A DNA stretch of 16,102 nucleotides from SG8-39 sp041558415 (GCA_041558415.1 JBFFEY010000068.1:1-16102), one strand, 5' to 3'. Counted from the stretch's first letter, positions 7,386 through 14,951 are shown. The notes: a model not told the origin generated them from the letters alone. Numbers and translations are program-made.

Positions 7386-7423
7386 CAGAGAATGTATTTC
7401 TCTGGCGCACAAAATGCCAGAGA
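7386..7423 (-). promoter_or_regulatory. Overlapping, mutually exclusive inverted repeats at the start of the sigma-54 activator gene
   Basis: Two perfect inverted repeats share one arm. The first is TCTCTGGC (7399-7406) with GCCAGAGA (7416-7423), 8-bp arms and a 9-nt spacer. The second is CAGAGAA (7386-7392) with TTCTCTG (7398-7404), 7-bp arms and a 5-nt spacer, ending one base before the ATG at 7384. In RNA only one stem could form at a time, and the second would enclose the region normally holding the ribosome site, where no Shine-Dalgarno is evident. They could equally be DNA operators for a dimeric regulator. Confidence 0.5.
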
Positions 7424-7484
7424 TTCAAGGGCTGGCATCCCCTGCTTCTTTCAAAAACCTTTATCAAACATCGGGTTAAACAGT

Positions 7485-7500
7485 TGGCACGGCAGATGCA
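7485..7500 (+). promoter_or_regulatory. Sigma-54 (-24/-12) promoter of the second LuxR-type HTH gene
   Basis: The sequence is T-TGGCACG-GCAG-ATGCA. GG (7486-7487) and GC (7498-7499) are separated by exactly 10 bp and only one base differs from the TGGCACG-N4-TTGCA consensus. Transcription would start near 7511, about 63 bp before the ATG at 7574. The sigma-54 activator gene lies divergently on the other side, a frequent arrangement for an activator and its target. Confidence 0.82.
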
Positions 7501-7573
7501 TAACGACGGGCAGAACCAGGATCCGTAACGACCAGGGTTATGCACAGCAAATACCACAAGGACCACCGCCGCC

Positions 7574-7810
7574 ATGACCGCAACCATCCGCCTGACGCGA
7601 CGTGAACTCGAGGTGCTCTGTCTGCTCGCGCGGGGCTGCACCTACCTGCAGGTCAACGACAGCCTCGGCATGTCCTGCAACACGGTCGCTGCGCACATCA
7701 AGAACATCTACCGCAAGCTCGAGGTCCGCTCCGCGCGCGGCGCCATCTGGCGCGCGCTCGAGCTACGGCTGCTCGACGCCGCCGCCGCGTTCGGCGGCGA
7801 TGCGGCCTGA
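7574..7810 (+). CDS. Stand-alone LuxR-type HTH protein (paralogue 2)
   Basis: This 78-residue protein consists of one LuxR/GerE-type HTH: LTRRELEVLCLLARG, then NTVAAHIKNIYRKLEV, then a helical RSARGAIWRALELRLL. It is clearly paralogous to the protein at 425-138, with near identity through GCTY-x-QV and IYRKLEVRSAR. There is no sensor domain, so activity is probably controlled by expression or by partner proteins. AAGGA at 7558-7562 lies 11 bases before the ATG, a rather long spacing. Expression is predicted to depend on sigma-54 through the promoter at 7485-7500. The gene converges on ggt with only 14 bp between the stops. Confidence 0.87.
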   Translation: MTATIRLTRRELEVLCLLARGCTYLQVNDSLGMSCNTVAAHIKNIYRKLEVRSARGAIWRALELRLLDAAAAFGGDAA

Positions 7811-7824
7811 GACCTGCGGCGCGA

Positions 7825-9570
7825 CTAGTCCCCGCGCGCGACGCCTTCGCGGCGCGGGTCCGCCGCGCCGCGCCAGCCGCCCGCGGTGCGCTGAATCAGG
7901 TGCACGCCACTCGTCATGCGCGCCAGGTTCAGCACATGACCGCGCGGCTCAAGCGCCTCGGCGAGGTGCTCGTAGGCGCTGCCCCGCTCGATGAACGTTG
8001 GCCCGTTCGTGCTGCCGAAGTTGGGCAGCTCGACCGCGGCCTGCGCGTCCAATCCCCAGTCGAGCACGCCGACGATTACCTTGGCGACGTAGTTCGCAAT
8101 CGCGCGCCCGCCTGGCGAGCCGAGCAGCAGCTGGAGCGATCCGTCGGGGGCGAACACCAGCGTCGGCGACATGGTGCTGCGCGGGCGCTTGCCACCCTGC
8201 ACGCGGTTGGCTGCCGGCGCGCCGCGCGAGCGCGGGTCGAAGGCGAAGTCGGTGAGCTGATTGTTGAGCAGGAAGCCGCGCACCATGCGGCGCGCGCCGA
8301 ACGCGTTCTCCACGGAGGCGCTCATCGCCACTGCGTCACCGTTCGCATCGACGATCGAGAAGTGCGTGGTGCCGGAACTCGTGCCGCTGTGTGCCGGGCC
8401 GCGCGCCGCGGCGCCGACCGGGCGGCCGGGCTCGGCCGCGCCCATCGAGCGCGCGCCGACGAGCCGCGCGCGCGCGTCGAGGTAGTCGGCTGCGAGCAGG
8501 CCGTCGATCGGCTGCACGGAAAACGCCGGATCGGCGATGTAATGGTTGCGGTCGGCGTAGGCAAGCCGCCCCGCCTCGGCAAACAGGTGCACCGCCTCGG
8601 CGGATCCGGGCGCCGCACCGGCGAAGCCGCTGCGCTCGAGGACGCCGAGGATCTGCAGCACGACGACCGCGCCCGCCGAAGGCGGGCCCATGCCGCAGAG
8701 GCGGTGCCCGCGATACGTCCCGCACACCGGCGCGCGTTCGAGGGCGCGATAGTTCGCCAGATCGTCCGGCGTCATGTCGCCCGGCCGCGGCGCGGCACGC
8801 ACCGCGGCGACGATGTCCTCGGCGATCGGACCGCGATAGAAACTGTCCGCGCCCTGTGCCGCGAGCGTGCGCAGCGTCGCCGCGTACGCGGGGTTGGCGA
8901 TGCGCGTGCCGACCGGATGCGGGCTGCCGTCGTCGCGGTAGTAAAGCGCGCGCGCTGCAGCGTCCTGGCGCAGGAACTTGTCGCGCTCGAGCAGCCGGTG
9001 CAGCCGCGGCGACAGGACGAAGCCCTCTTCGGCGAGCTGCACGGCGGGCGCGAACAGTCGCGCCCAGGGAAGACGGCCGTGGCGCGCGTGCACGAGCTCG
9101 AGCAGACGCGCGACGCCGGGCACGCCGACCGATTTGCCACTCACCACTGCCTCGAAGAACGGCGTCGTGCGGCCGCTCGGCTCGACGAAGCGGTTCTCGT
9201 GGGCGACGGCGGGCGCGCGCTCGCGCCCGTCGTAACTGCGCACCCGCTGCTCGCGCGCCGACCAGTGCAGCAGGAAGCCGCCGCCGCCGAGCCCGGAGGA
9301 CTGCGGCTCGACCAGACCGAGGACGAGCTGCACCGCCACCGCGGCGTCGACTGCGCTGCCACCCGCACGCAGCACCTCGAGGCCGGCCTGCGCCGCGTAG
9401 GGATTCGCCGCGACCACCAGCTGGCGCGTCGCGTCGAGCGCGCGCTTGTCGAGCCTGCCGGTCGCGGCCTCGGGCTGGCCGATCGGCTGCGCGCCGGCTG
9501 CGGCAGCCCAGAAAACGAAAAGGGCGGCCGAAGCCGCCCCGCCCATGCGCTGCAGGATCCGCGGCGTCAC
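7825..9570 (-). CDS. ggt: Gamma-glutamyltransferase (glutathione hydrolase) precursor
   Basis: The product is 581 residues, the usual length for the family. It hydrolyses glutathione and other gamma-glutamyl compounds or transfers the gamma-glutamyl group, in the periplasm. A signal peptide is visible (RILQRMGGAASAALFVFWAAAAGAQ). The large-subunit signatures include ANPYAAQAGLEVLRAGGSA and SSGLGGGGFLL. The autoprocessing site and catalytic Thr are in SGTTHFSIVDANGDAVAM, where cleavage before the Thr preceding HFS yields the small subunit. MSPTLVF and GSPGGRAI are the small-subunit oxyanion and substrate motifs. The GTG start at 9570 overlaps the stop of the pyrophosphatase gene (GTGA), so it is translationally coupled. 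ATG 9546 is an alternative, but it would remove the positive residues of the signal peptide. Confidence 0.93.
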   Translation of the reverse strand: MTPRILQRMGGAASAALFVFWAAAAGAQPIGQPEAATGRLDKRALDATRQLVVAANPYAAQAGLEVLRAGGSAVDAAVAVQLVLGLVEPQSSGLGGGGFLLHWSAREQRVRSYDGRERAPAVAHENRFVEPSGRTTPFFEAVVSGKSVGVPGVARLLELVHARHGRLPWARLFAPAVQLAEEGFVLSPRLHRLLERDKFLRQDAAARALYYRDDGSPHPVGTRIANPAYAATLRTLAAQGADSFYRGPIAEDIVAAVRAAPRPGDMTPDDLANYRALERAPVCGTYRGHRLCGMGPPSAGAVVVLQILGVLERSGFAGAAPGSAEAVHLFAEAGRLAYADRNHYIADPAFSVQPIDGLLAADYLDARARLVGARSMGAAEPGRPVGAAARGPAHSGTSSGTTHFSIVDANGDAVAMSASVENAFGARRMVRGFLLNNQLTDFAFDPRSRGAPAANRVQGGKRPRSTMSPTLVFAPDGSLQLLLGSPGGRAIANYVAKVIVGVLDWGLDAQAAVELPNFGSTNGPTFIERGSAYEHLAEALEPRGHVLNLARMTSGVHLIQRTAGGWRGAADPRREGVARGD

Positions 9571-11624
9571 ACCAGCAACGGTACCACCAGCAGCGCGACG
9601 ATGTTGATGATCTTGATGAGCGGGTTCACCGCCGGGCCTGCGGTGTCCTTGTAGGGATCGCCCACGGTGTCGCCGGTCACGGCGGCCTTGTGGGCGTCCG
9701 AGCCCTTGCCGCCGTAGTTTCCGTCCTCGATGTACTTCTTGGCGTTATCCCAGGCCCCGCCACCGGTGCACATCGAGATCGCGACGAACAGGCCGGTGAC
9801 GATGGTGCCCATCAGAACGCCGCCCAGCGCCTGTGCGCCTGCCGCCGCGCCGCCGATCCAGCCGAAGCCGAGACCGACGGCGATCGGCACCAGCACCGGC
9901 AGCAGCGACGGCACCATCATCTCCTTGATCGCGGCGCGCGTCAGCATGTCGACCGCCACGCCGTACTCTGGACGCGCGGTGCCTTCCATGATGCCGGGGA
10001 TCTCCTTGAACTGGCGGCGCACCTCGAGCACCACCGCGCCCGCGGCGCGGCCGACCGCCTCCATCGCCATCGCGGCGAACAGGAACGGCACCATGCCGCC
10101 GATGAACAGCCCGACGATCACGTAGTGGTTCGACAGGTCGAAGGTGATCTGCAGGCCGCCGCCGGCCTTCTCCAGCGCATGCGTGAAATCGGCGAACAGC
10201 ACCAGCGCCGCGAGGCCGGCCGAGCCGATTGCGTAGCCCTTGGTCACCGCCTTGGTGGTGTTGCCCACCGCGTCGAGCGGGTCGGTAATGGCACGCACCG
10301 ACTCGGGCAGCTCGGCCATCTCGGCGATGCCGCCCGCGTTGTCGGTGATCGGGCCATAGGCGTCGAGCGCGACGATGATGCCCGCCATCGACAGCATGGC
10401 GGTGGCCGCAATCGCGATGCCGTACAGCCCGGCCAGGGCATACGACAGGATGATCGCCACGCAGACCGCGAGCACCGGCCAGGCGGTCGATTTCATCGCC
10501 ACGCCCAGGCCCGCGATGATGTTCGTGGCATGGCCGGTGGTCGAGGCCGAGGCCACGTGCTGCACCGGCGCGTACTCGGTGCCGGTGTAGTACTCGGTAA
10601 TCCAGACCATGAAGCCGGTGAGCGCGATGCCCACCACCGCGGCGCCGAACAGCGCGAGCGTCGAGGGCACGATGCCTTCCATCATGGTGCGCGTGATCGG
10701 GTAGAACGCGACCAGGGCGATGCCGCCGGCCCAGGCCAGGCCCTTGTAGAGCGCCGGCATCACGTTCTTGTCGCCGGGCTTGGCCTTGACGAACCAGGTG
10801 CCGATCACCGAGGCGATGATCGCGAAGCCGCCGAGCACCAGCGGATACACCAGCGCCTCGAGCTTGCCGATGAGCAGCGCGCCGAGCAGCATCGTGGCGA
10901 TGATCGTCACCGCGTAGGTCTCGAACAGGTCGGCGGCCATGCCGGCGCAGTCGCCGACGTTGTCGCCCACGTTGTCGGCGATCACCGCGGGGTTGCGCGG
11001 ATCGTCCTCCGGGATGCCCGCCTCGACCTTGCCGACCAGGTCGGCGCCGACATCGGCGCCCTTGGTAAAGATGCCGCCGCCGAGTCGCGCGAAAATCGAG
11101 ATCAGCGAACCGCCGAAGCCGAGACCCACCAGCGGATGGATGATGTGGCTGAGGTTGCTCTTGTCGAGCGTGTTCGCGTAGAGGAACGCGAAATAGCCGG
11201 CGACGCCGAGCAGGCCGAGGCCGACCACCAGCAGGCCGGTGATCGCGCCGCCGCGGAACGCCACCTGCAGCGCCTCGTTCAGACCGGTGCGCGCCGCCTC
11301 GGCCGTGCGCACGTTGGCGCGCACCGAGATGTTCATGCCGATGATGCCCGACAAGCCCGAGAGCACCGCGCCCATGACGAAGCCCCAGGCGGTGGCCCAG
11401 CCGAGCTGAGGAATGAAGCCGATGACGAGGAACAGCACCACGCCGACGACCGCGATCGTCGTGTACTGGCGCTTGAGGTAGGCCACCGCGCCCTCGCGCA
11501 CCGCGTCGGAGATCTCGCGCATGCGATCGCTGCCCGTCGGCAGCGAGACGATCCATTTGGACTGGATGATGCCGTAGATGATCGCGAAGAACGCGCAGGC
11601 GATCGCGAACCACAAAGCGGTCAT
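9567..11624 (-). CDS. hppA: Membrane-bound H+-translocating pyrophosphatase, K+-independent type
   Basis: The product is 685 residues with about 16 membrane segments. It couples hydrolysis of cytosolic pyrophosphate to proton export. The substrate loop GGGIFTKGADVGADLVGKVE, followed by EDDPRNPAVIADNVGDNVGDCAGMAADLFE, and the C-terminal GDTVGDPYKDTAGPAVNPLIK provide the acidic residues that bind Mg-PPi. The motif GNTTKAVTKGYAIGSAG has Lys where K+-dependent enzymes have Ala (GNTTAA), which places it in the K+-independent class, normally H+-pumping. ATG 11624 has AGGGAG eight bases upstream. The downstream ggt gene overlaps by four bases. The upstream neighbour is adk, after 92 bp. Confidence 0.96.
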   Translation of the reverse strand: MTALWFAIACAFFAIIYGIIQSKWIVSLPTGSDRMREISDAVREGAVAYLKRQYTTIAVVGVVLFLVIGFIPQLGWATAWGFVMGAVLSGLSGIIGMNISVRANVRTAEAARTGLNEALQVAFRGGAITGLLVVGLGLLGVAGYFAFLYANTLDKSNLSHIIHPLVGLGFGGSLISIFARLGGGIFTKGADVGADLVGKVEAGIPEDDPRNPAVIADNVGDNVGDCAGMAADLFETYAVTIIATMLLGALLIGKLEALVYPLVLGGFAIIASVIGTWFVKAKPGDKNVMPALYKGLAWAGGIALVAFYPITRTMMEGIVPSTLALFGAAVVGIALTGFMVWITEYYTGTEYAPVQHVASASTTGHATNIIAGLGVAMKSTAWPVLAVCVAIILSYALAGLYGIAIAATAMLSMAGIIVALDAYGPITDNAGGIAEMAELPESVRAITDPLDAVGNTTKAVTKGYAIGSAGLAALVLFADFTHALEKAGGGLQITFDLSNHYVIVGLFIGGMVPFLFAAMAMEAVGRAAGAVVLEVRRQFKEIPGIMEGTARPEYGVAVDMLTRAAIKEMMVPSLLPVLVPIAVGLGFGWIGGAAAGAQALGGVLMGTIVTGLFVAISMCTGGGAWDNAKKYIEDGNYGGKGSDAHKAAVTGDTVGDPYKDTAGPAVNPLIKIINIVALLVVPLLV

Positions 11625-11678
11625 GGCGGTACTCCCTGTCTATTCTTGTGATGCGGGCAAGGGGCCCGCGGCAAAGCG

Positions 11679-11716
11679 GCGGATTTTAGCAAGAATCCGC
11701 GCGCCCTATCGCGCGG
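11679..11716 (-). terminator. Hairpins between adk and the pyrophosphatase gene
   Basis: Immediately after the adk stop, CCGCGC (11697-11702) pairs with GCGCGG (11711-11716) across an 8-nt loop. Overlapping it, GCGGATT (11679-11685) pairs with AATCCGC (11694-11700). The two stems cannot form together. No long U-run follows in the minus direction, so termination may be partial and the pyrophosphatase gene may also have its own promoter here. Confidence 0.4.
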
Positions 11717-12379
11717 CTAGCGCACCGCGTCCAGGGCAGCGAACGCCCGGTCACGAATCTCCTCGACGCCGCCACTGCCCGAGATGCGCAGATGGCGCGG
11801 CGCCCGTGCGTCGCCGGCCGCAGCCCAAGTCTCGTAATAGGCTACCAGTGGCTGGGTCTGTGCATGGTAGACCTGCAACCGCCTGCGCACCGTTTCCTCG
11901 CGATCGTCATCGCGTTGGATCAGAGGCTCGCCGGTCAGGTCGTCACGGTCCGGCACTTTCGGGGGGTTGAACTTGACGTGGTAGGTGCGCCCGGACGCAA
12001 GGTGCACGCGGCGGCCGGCCATGCGCGCAATGATCTCTGTGTCGGGGACGTCGATCTCGAGCAGGATGTCGACCTGCAGGTCGGCGGCGCGCATCGCTTG
12101 GGCCTGCGCCAGGGTGCGCGGGAAGCCGTCGAACAGATAGCCGCGCGCACAATCCGGCTGCCGCAGCCGCTCCTTGACGAGCGTGACGACGATGTCGTCC
12201 GACACCAGTTGTCCCTTGTCCATCACTGCCTTGGCCGCCTGGCCGAGCGGCGTGCCGGACTTGATCGCCGCGCGCAGCATGTCGCCGGTCGAAATCTGCG
12301 GCACGTTGTAGCGCGCGCACAAGTAAGAGGCCTGCGTGCCTTTGCCGGCCCCCGGGGGTCCCAACAGGATGATGCGCAT
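11717..12379 (-). CDS. adk: Adenylate kinase, long form
   Basis: The product is 220 residues (E. coli Adk has 214) and catalyses ATP + AMP = 2 ADP in the cytosol. Visible motifs are the P-loop GPPGAGKGTQA near the N-terminus, STGDMLRAA, the AMP-binding GYLFDGFPRTLAQA and the LID region with RRVHLASGRTYHVKFNPPK. The LID lacks the four-cysteine zinc site, as in most Gram-negative enzymes. The start is set at ATG 12379 because MRIILLGPPGAGKGT is the family N-terminus; the open frame continues 22 codons further upstream without family similarity. It sits downstream of kdsB, separated by a 99-bp gap containing a hairpin. Confidence 0.97.
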   Translation of the reverse strand: MRIILLGPPGAGKGTQASYLCARYNVPQISTGDMLRAAIKSGTPLGQAAKAVMDKGQLVSDDIVVTLVKERLRQPDCARGYLFDGFPRTLAQAQAMRAADLQVDILLEIDVPDTEIIARMAGRRVHLASGRTYHVKFNPPKVPDRDDLTGEPLIQRDDDREETVRRRLQVYHAQTQPLVAYYETWAAAGDARAPRHLRISGSGGVEEIRDRAFAALDAVR

Positions 12380-12444
12380 GGCGGTGGCGCCTGTTCTTGG
12401 AGCGTCGTACGAATCCTCTGGGCAGTCGAGCCTGCCGTGCCGCA

Positions 12445-12460
12445 TGCGGGACCACCCGCA
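12445..12460 (-). terminator. Small hairpin in the kdsB-adk gap
   Basis: TGCGGG-ACCA-CCCGCA is a perfect 6-bp stem with a 4-nt loop, 19 bp beyond the kdsB stop and 66 bp before adk. There is no U-tract, so it may be a processing or attenuating stem rather than a terminator. Confidence 0.35.
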
Positions 12461-12478
12461 GGGTCGCGCGGATAGCTT

Positions 12479-13252
12479 CTAGCCCGTTTCCGCTGCCCGG
12501 TCAAACCGCGCGCGCACCAGTTCCAGGTCGGCGGGCGTGTCGACCCCGGGCGGGATCTCCGTCGCACTGACGGCCACCGCGATGCGCTCGCCGTGCCAAA
12601 GCACGCGCAGCTGCTCGAGCGCCTCGAAGGCTTCCAGCGGCGACGGCGCGAGTGCCGCATACCGCTTGAGAAAGGCGACCCGGTAGCCGTAGATGCCTGC
12701 ATGGCGATAGAGCGGCAAACCCGGGGGCGGCGTACGCCCGCCATCGGCGTAGGCGTCGCGCGCCCAAGGGATCGGCGCCCGGCTGAAATAGAGCGCCTCG
12801 CCCTGCGCATCGAGCACCACCTTGACGACGTTCGGGTTGAAGGCCGAGGCGGCGTCGTGGATCGGGTGACAGGCGGTCGACACCGCAGCCCGCGGCCGGC
12901 GTTCCAGCGTCTCGGCCACCTGCGCAATCAGGGCCGGCTCGATCAGCGGCTCATCACCCTGCACGTTGACGACGACCGCCGCGTCGCCGAGCGCGAGCTG
13001 CGCCGCGGCTTCGGCGATGCGGTCGGTGCCCGAAGCATGATCAGCGCGCGTCATGAGCGCGCGAAAGCCGTGCGCCTGGACGGCATCGGCAATGCGCGCG
13101 TCATCGGTGGCGACGTGCACGCTGGCCGCACCGCTCGCCGCGGCGCGTTCGCAGACGCGCACCACCATCGGCTTGCCGCCGAGATCGACCAGCGGTTTTC
13201 CCGGCAAGCGCGTCGACGCGTAACGCGCCGGGATGACGACGGCGAAGCTCAC
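12479..13252 (-). CDS. kdsB: 3-deoxy-manno-octulosonate cytidylyltransferase
   Basis: The product is 257 residues, as expected for CMP-Kdo synthetase, which activates Kdo with CTP for LPS inner-core synthesis in the cytosol. The N-terminus SFAVVIPARYASTRLPGKPLVDLGGKPMV carries the nucleotide-binding signature. ATDDARI, SGTDRIAEAA and NVQGDEPLI are the substrate and metal motifs. The GTG at 13252 is chosen because it aligns with the family start (MSF-x-V-I-I-P); an upstream in-frame ATG at 13321 would overlap the Trm112-like gene and add a basic, non-homologous tail. The Shine-Dalgarno is weak, so coupling to the upstream gene, which ends 22 bp earlier, is plausible. Confidence 0.95.
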   Translation of the reverse strand: MSFAVVIPARYASTRLPGKPLVDLGGKPMVVRVCERAAASGAASVHVATDDARIADAVQAHGFRALMTRADHASGTDRIAEAAAQLALGDAAVVVNVQGDEPLIEPALIAQVAETLERRPRAAVSTACHPIHDAASAFNPNVVKVVLDAQGEALYFSRAPIPWARDAYADGGRTPPPGLPLYRHAGIYGYRVAFLKRYAALAPSPLEAFEALEQLRVLWHGERIAVAVSATEIPPGVDTPADLELVRARFDRAAETG

Positions 13253-13274
13253 GCCGGCGCGGCGGCCGCCGCGA

Positions 13275-13466
13275 TCACGCGACCTCTTCTTCCGGCGGGA
13301 GCTTTCGCGCTTCCTCCTCAAGCATGACCGGAATGTCGTCCTTGATCGGAAAACCGAGCCGGTCCGCCTTGCAGATCAGCTCGCCCTCGGCCTTGCGATA
13401 CACCAGCGGCCCCTTGCACAAGGGGCAGACCAGAATTTCGAGCAACCGCGGGTCGAGAGCGCTCAT
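13275..13466 (-). CDS. Trm112/YcaR-family small zinc-ribbon-like protein
   Basis: The product is 63 residues, typical for this family. LLEILVCPLCKGPL holds the CxxC pair and ELICKADRLGFPIKDDIPVML the third Cys plus Asp (C-x-x-D), the usual bacterial pattern. Members in this position are encoded between lpxK and kdsB in many Proteobacteria. Their exact role in bacteria is unclear; eukaryotic and archaeal Trm112 activates methyltransferases. The start ATG at 13466 overlaps the lpxK stop by four bases (ATGA), indicating coupling. Confidence 0.93.
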   Translation of the reverse strand: MSALDPRLLEILVCPLCKGPLVYRKAEGELICKADRLGFPIKDDIPVMLEEEARKLPPEEEVA

Positions 13467-14458
13467 GGGTTCTTCAATGCCTTCAGCCGTGCGAGCAGCC
13501 ATTCGCCAAAGCCGGGTTCCAGCGCGGCATGCACCGGTAGCACCCACCAGTTCGGCTGCGCCGCGCGGCGCAATTTTACCGCGTCCTTCTCGGTCATCAC
13601 GACCGGCAGCGCATCGCCAAATGCCAGGTCCTTTGCCGTGAGCGGATGATGGTCCGGAAACGGGTGCGGTTGCACCTGCGCGCCGGCGCGTTCGAGCGCG
13701 AGAAAGAATCGGCTCGGATCACCGATCGCGGCGACTGCGTGCAATCGCTCGCCCGCGAAAGCCTCGAGCGGCTGGCGCTCGCGCGCGTCGGTCATGCGGT
13801 GCAGCGTCTCGCCGTCGAGCCGCATGGCGAACAACGGCACGCGCGGCGCGATCGACGCCAGGCGTTGCTTGTCGGCACCGTGCGCGATCACCGCGCCGAC
13901 GGCGCGCAGGCGCGCCGGCGGCTCGCGCAGCGGCCCCGCTGGCAGCAGGAAGCCGTTGCCGAACGCGCGTGCGTCGACCACCGCGATTTCGATGTCGCGC
14001 CGCAGGCGATAATGCTGCAGACCGTCGTCGAGCACGATCACGTTCACCGCCGGGTGCTCGATGCGCAGCGCTTCGATGACGCGTGCGCGGTCGCGCCCGA
14101 CCCAAACCGGACAGCCGCTGCGCCGCGCCAGCAGGATCGGCTCGTCGCCCACTTCGGCTGCCTCGGCTGCGAGGGTCACCGCGCGCGGCGCTTCGCCCCG
14201 ACCGCCGTAGCCGCGCGAGACGATTGCCGGCGACCAGCCGGCACGCACTAGATGCTCCGCCACCCAGAGCACCAGCGGCGTCTTGCCGCTGCCGCCGACG
14301 ACGAGGTTGCCGATCACGACGACGGGAACGTCGACGCGCGTGCTGCGCAGCAGGCGCAGTCGATAGAGCAGACGACGCAGGAAGACGACACTGCGAAAGG
14401 CCAGGCTCGCCGGCCACAGCAGCCAGGCGAGCACGCCGCCGCGGTACCAGGCGCGCAC
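13463..14458 (-). CDS. lpxK: Tetraacyldisaccharide 4'-kinase (lipid A biosynthesis)
   Basis: The product is 331 residues from GTG 14458, close to E. coli LpxK (328). It phosphorylates the 4' position of the lipid A disaccharide at the inner membrane. The N-terminus WYRGGVLAWLLWPASLAFR is the membrane-associated segment of the family. VVVIGNLVVGGSGKTPLV is the P-loop, followed by SRGYGG, GDEPILLARR, VIVLDDGLQHYRLRRDIEI and the late VMTEKDAVKL. GTG 14458 was chosen because it precedes the conserved WYRGG block and leaves only a 52-bp gap after exbD; no ATG or strong Shine-Dalgarno is available, so the start is somewhat uncertain. Confidence 0.95.
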   Translation of the reverse strand: MRAWYRGGVLAWLLWPASLAFRSVVFLRRLLYRLRLLRSTRVDVPVVVIGNLVVGGSGKTPLVLWVAEHLVRAGWSPAIVSRGYGGRGEAPRAVTLAAEAAEVGDEPILLARRSGCPVWVGRDRARVIEALRIEHPAVNVIVLDDGLQHYRLRRDIEIAVVDARAFGNGFLLPAGPLREPPARLRAVGAVIAHGADKQRLASIAPRVPLFAMRLDGETLHRMTDARERQPLEAFAGERLHAVAAIGDPSRFFLALERAGAQVQPHPFPDHHPLTAKDLAFGDALPVVMTEKDAVKLRRAAQPNWWVLPVHAALEPGFGEWLLARLKALKNP

Positions 14459-14490
14459 TAAGGCGTTCGAGGCGATGGTCTGCCTGCCCG

Positions 14491-14510
14491 GCGGCGCCCT
14501 CGGGCGCCGC
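14491..14510 (-). other. Perfect GC hairpin between exbD and lpxK
   Basis: GCGGCGCCCTCGGGCGCCGC is a 20-bp near-continuous palindrome (9-bp arms, 2-nt centre; realistically 8 bp with a 4-nt loop) directly abutting the exbD stop codon and 33 bp before the lpxK start. There is no U-tract. It may protect the exbBD message or attenuate readthrough into the lipid A genes. Confidence 0.5.
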
Positions 14511-14930
14511 TCATTTGGGCGCCGCCTCCGTGGTGAACGTGATCTGGCCGAGCCCGGCCATCTGTGCCGCCCACATGACGCGTACCACCGACTCGTGCGA
14601 CGCCTTTGCATCCGCGCTGATCACGATAATCGGCTCCTTGGCTTCACCCGCCGCGCGCTTCAGTTCGGCCGAAAACTGCTCGATGCTGGAAAACGCCACC
14701 CGCGCGCTGTTGACCACGTATTGCCCCTGCGCATCGACGAGCACCGCGATCTCGTTCGGCCGCTCGGGCTGCTTCTCGACCTCGGCCGTCGGCAGGTTGA
14801 TCTGCAATTCCGTGTACTTCGAGTAGGTCGTCGTGATCATGAGGAAAATCAGGATCACGAGCATGACGTCGATCATCGGCACGAGATTGATCTCGAGCGG
14901 CTCCTTCTCGCGTCCGCGCTGGAAATTCAC
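14511..14930 (-). CDS. exbD: ExbD/TolR-family proton-channel subunit
   Basis: The product is 139 residues with one membrane helix near the N-terminus, LVPMIDVMLVILIFLMITT, containing the conserved Asp (about residue 21) that carries protons, and a periplasmic C-terminal domain. With ExbB it uses the proton-motive force to energise TonB (or a Tol-Pal type system). The start is GTG 14930, with GGGGAG (14937-14942) at proper spacing. It follows exbB by 21 bp. No tonB gene is present in the window, so the TonB versus TolR role is inferred from the position next to lpxK. Confidence 0.93.
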   Translation of the reverse strand: MNFQRGREKEPLEINLVPMIDVMLVILIFLMITTTYSKYTELQINLPTAEVEKQPERPNEIAVLVDAQGQYVVNSARVAFSSIEQFSAELKRAAGEAKEPIIVISADAKASHESVVRVMWAAQMAGLGQITFTTEAAPK

Positions 14931-14951
14931 CGCCCGCTCCCCGACGCCAGC

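Noticed and set aside
7538..7546. TTATGCACA, a DnaA-box-like nonamer
   Set aside because: A single degenerate match with no neighbouring boxes; likely chance.
8391..11651. A very long plus-strand open frame opposite ggt and the pyrophosphatase gene
   Set aside because: It is Arg/His/Ala-rich without any domain and is a GC-codon-bias shadow of two well-identified minus-strand genes.
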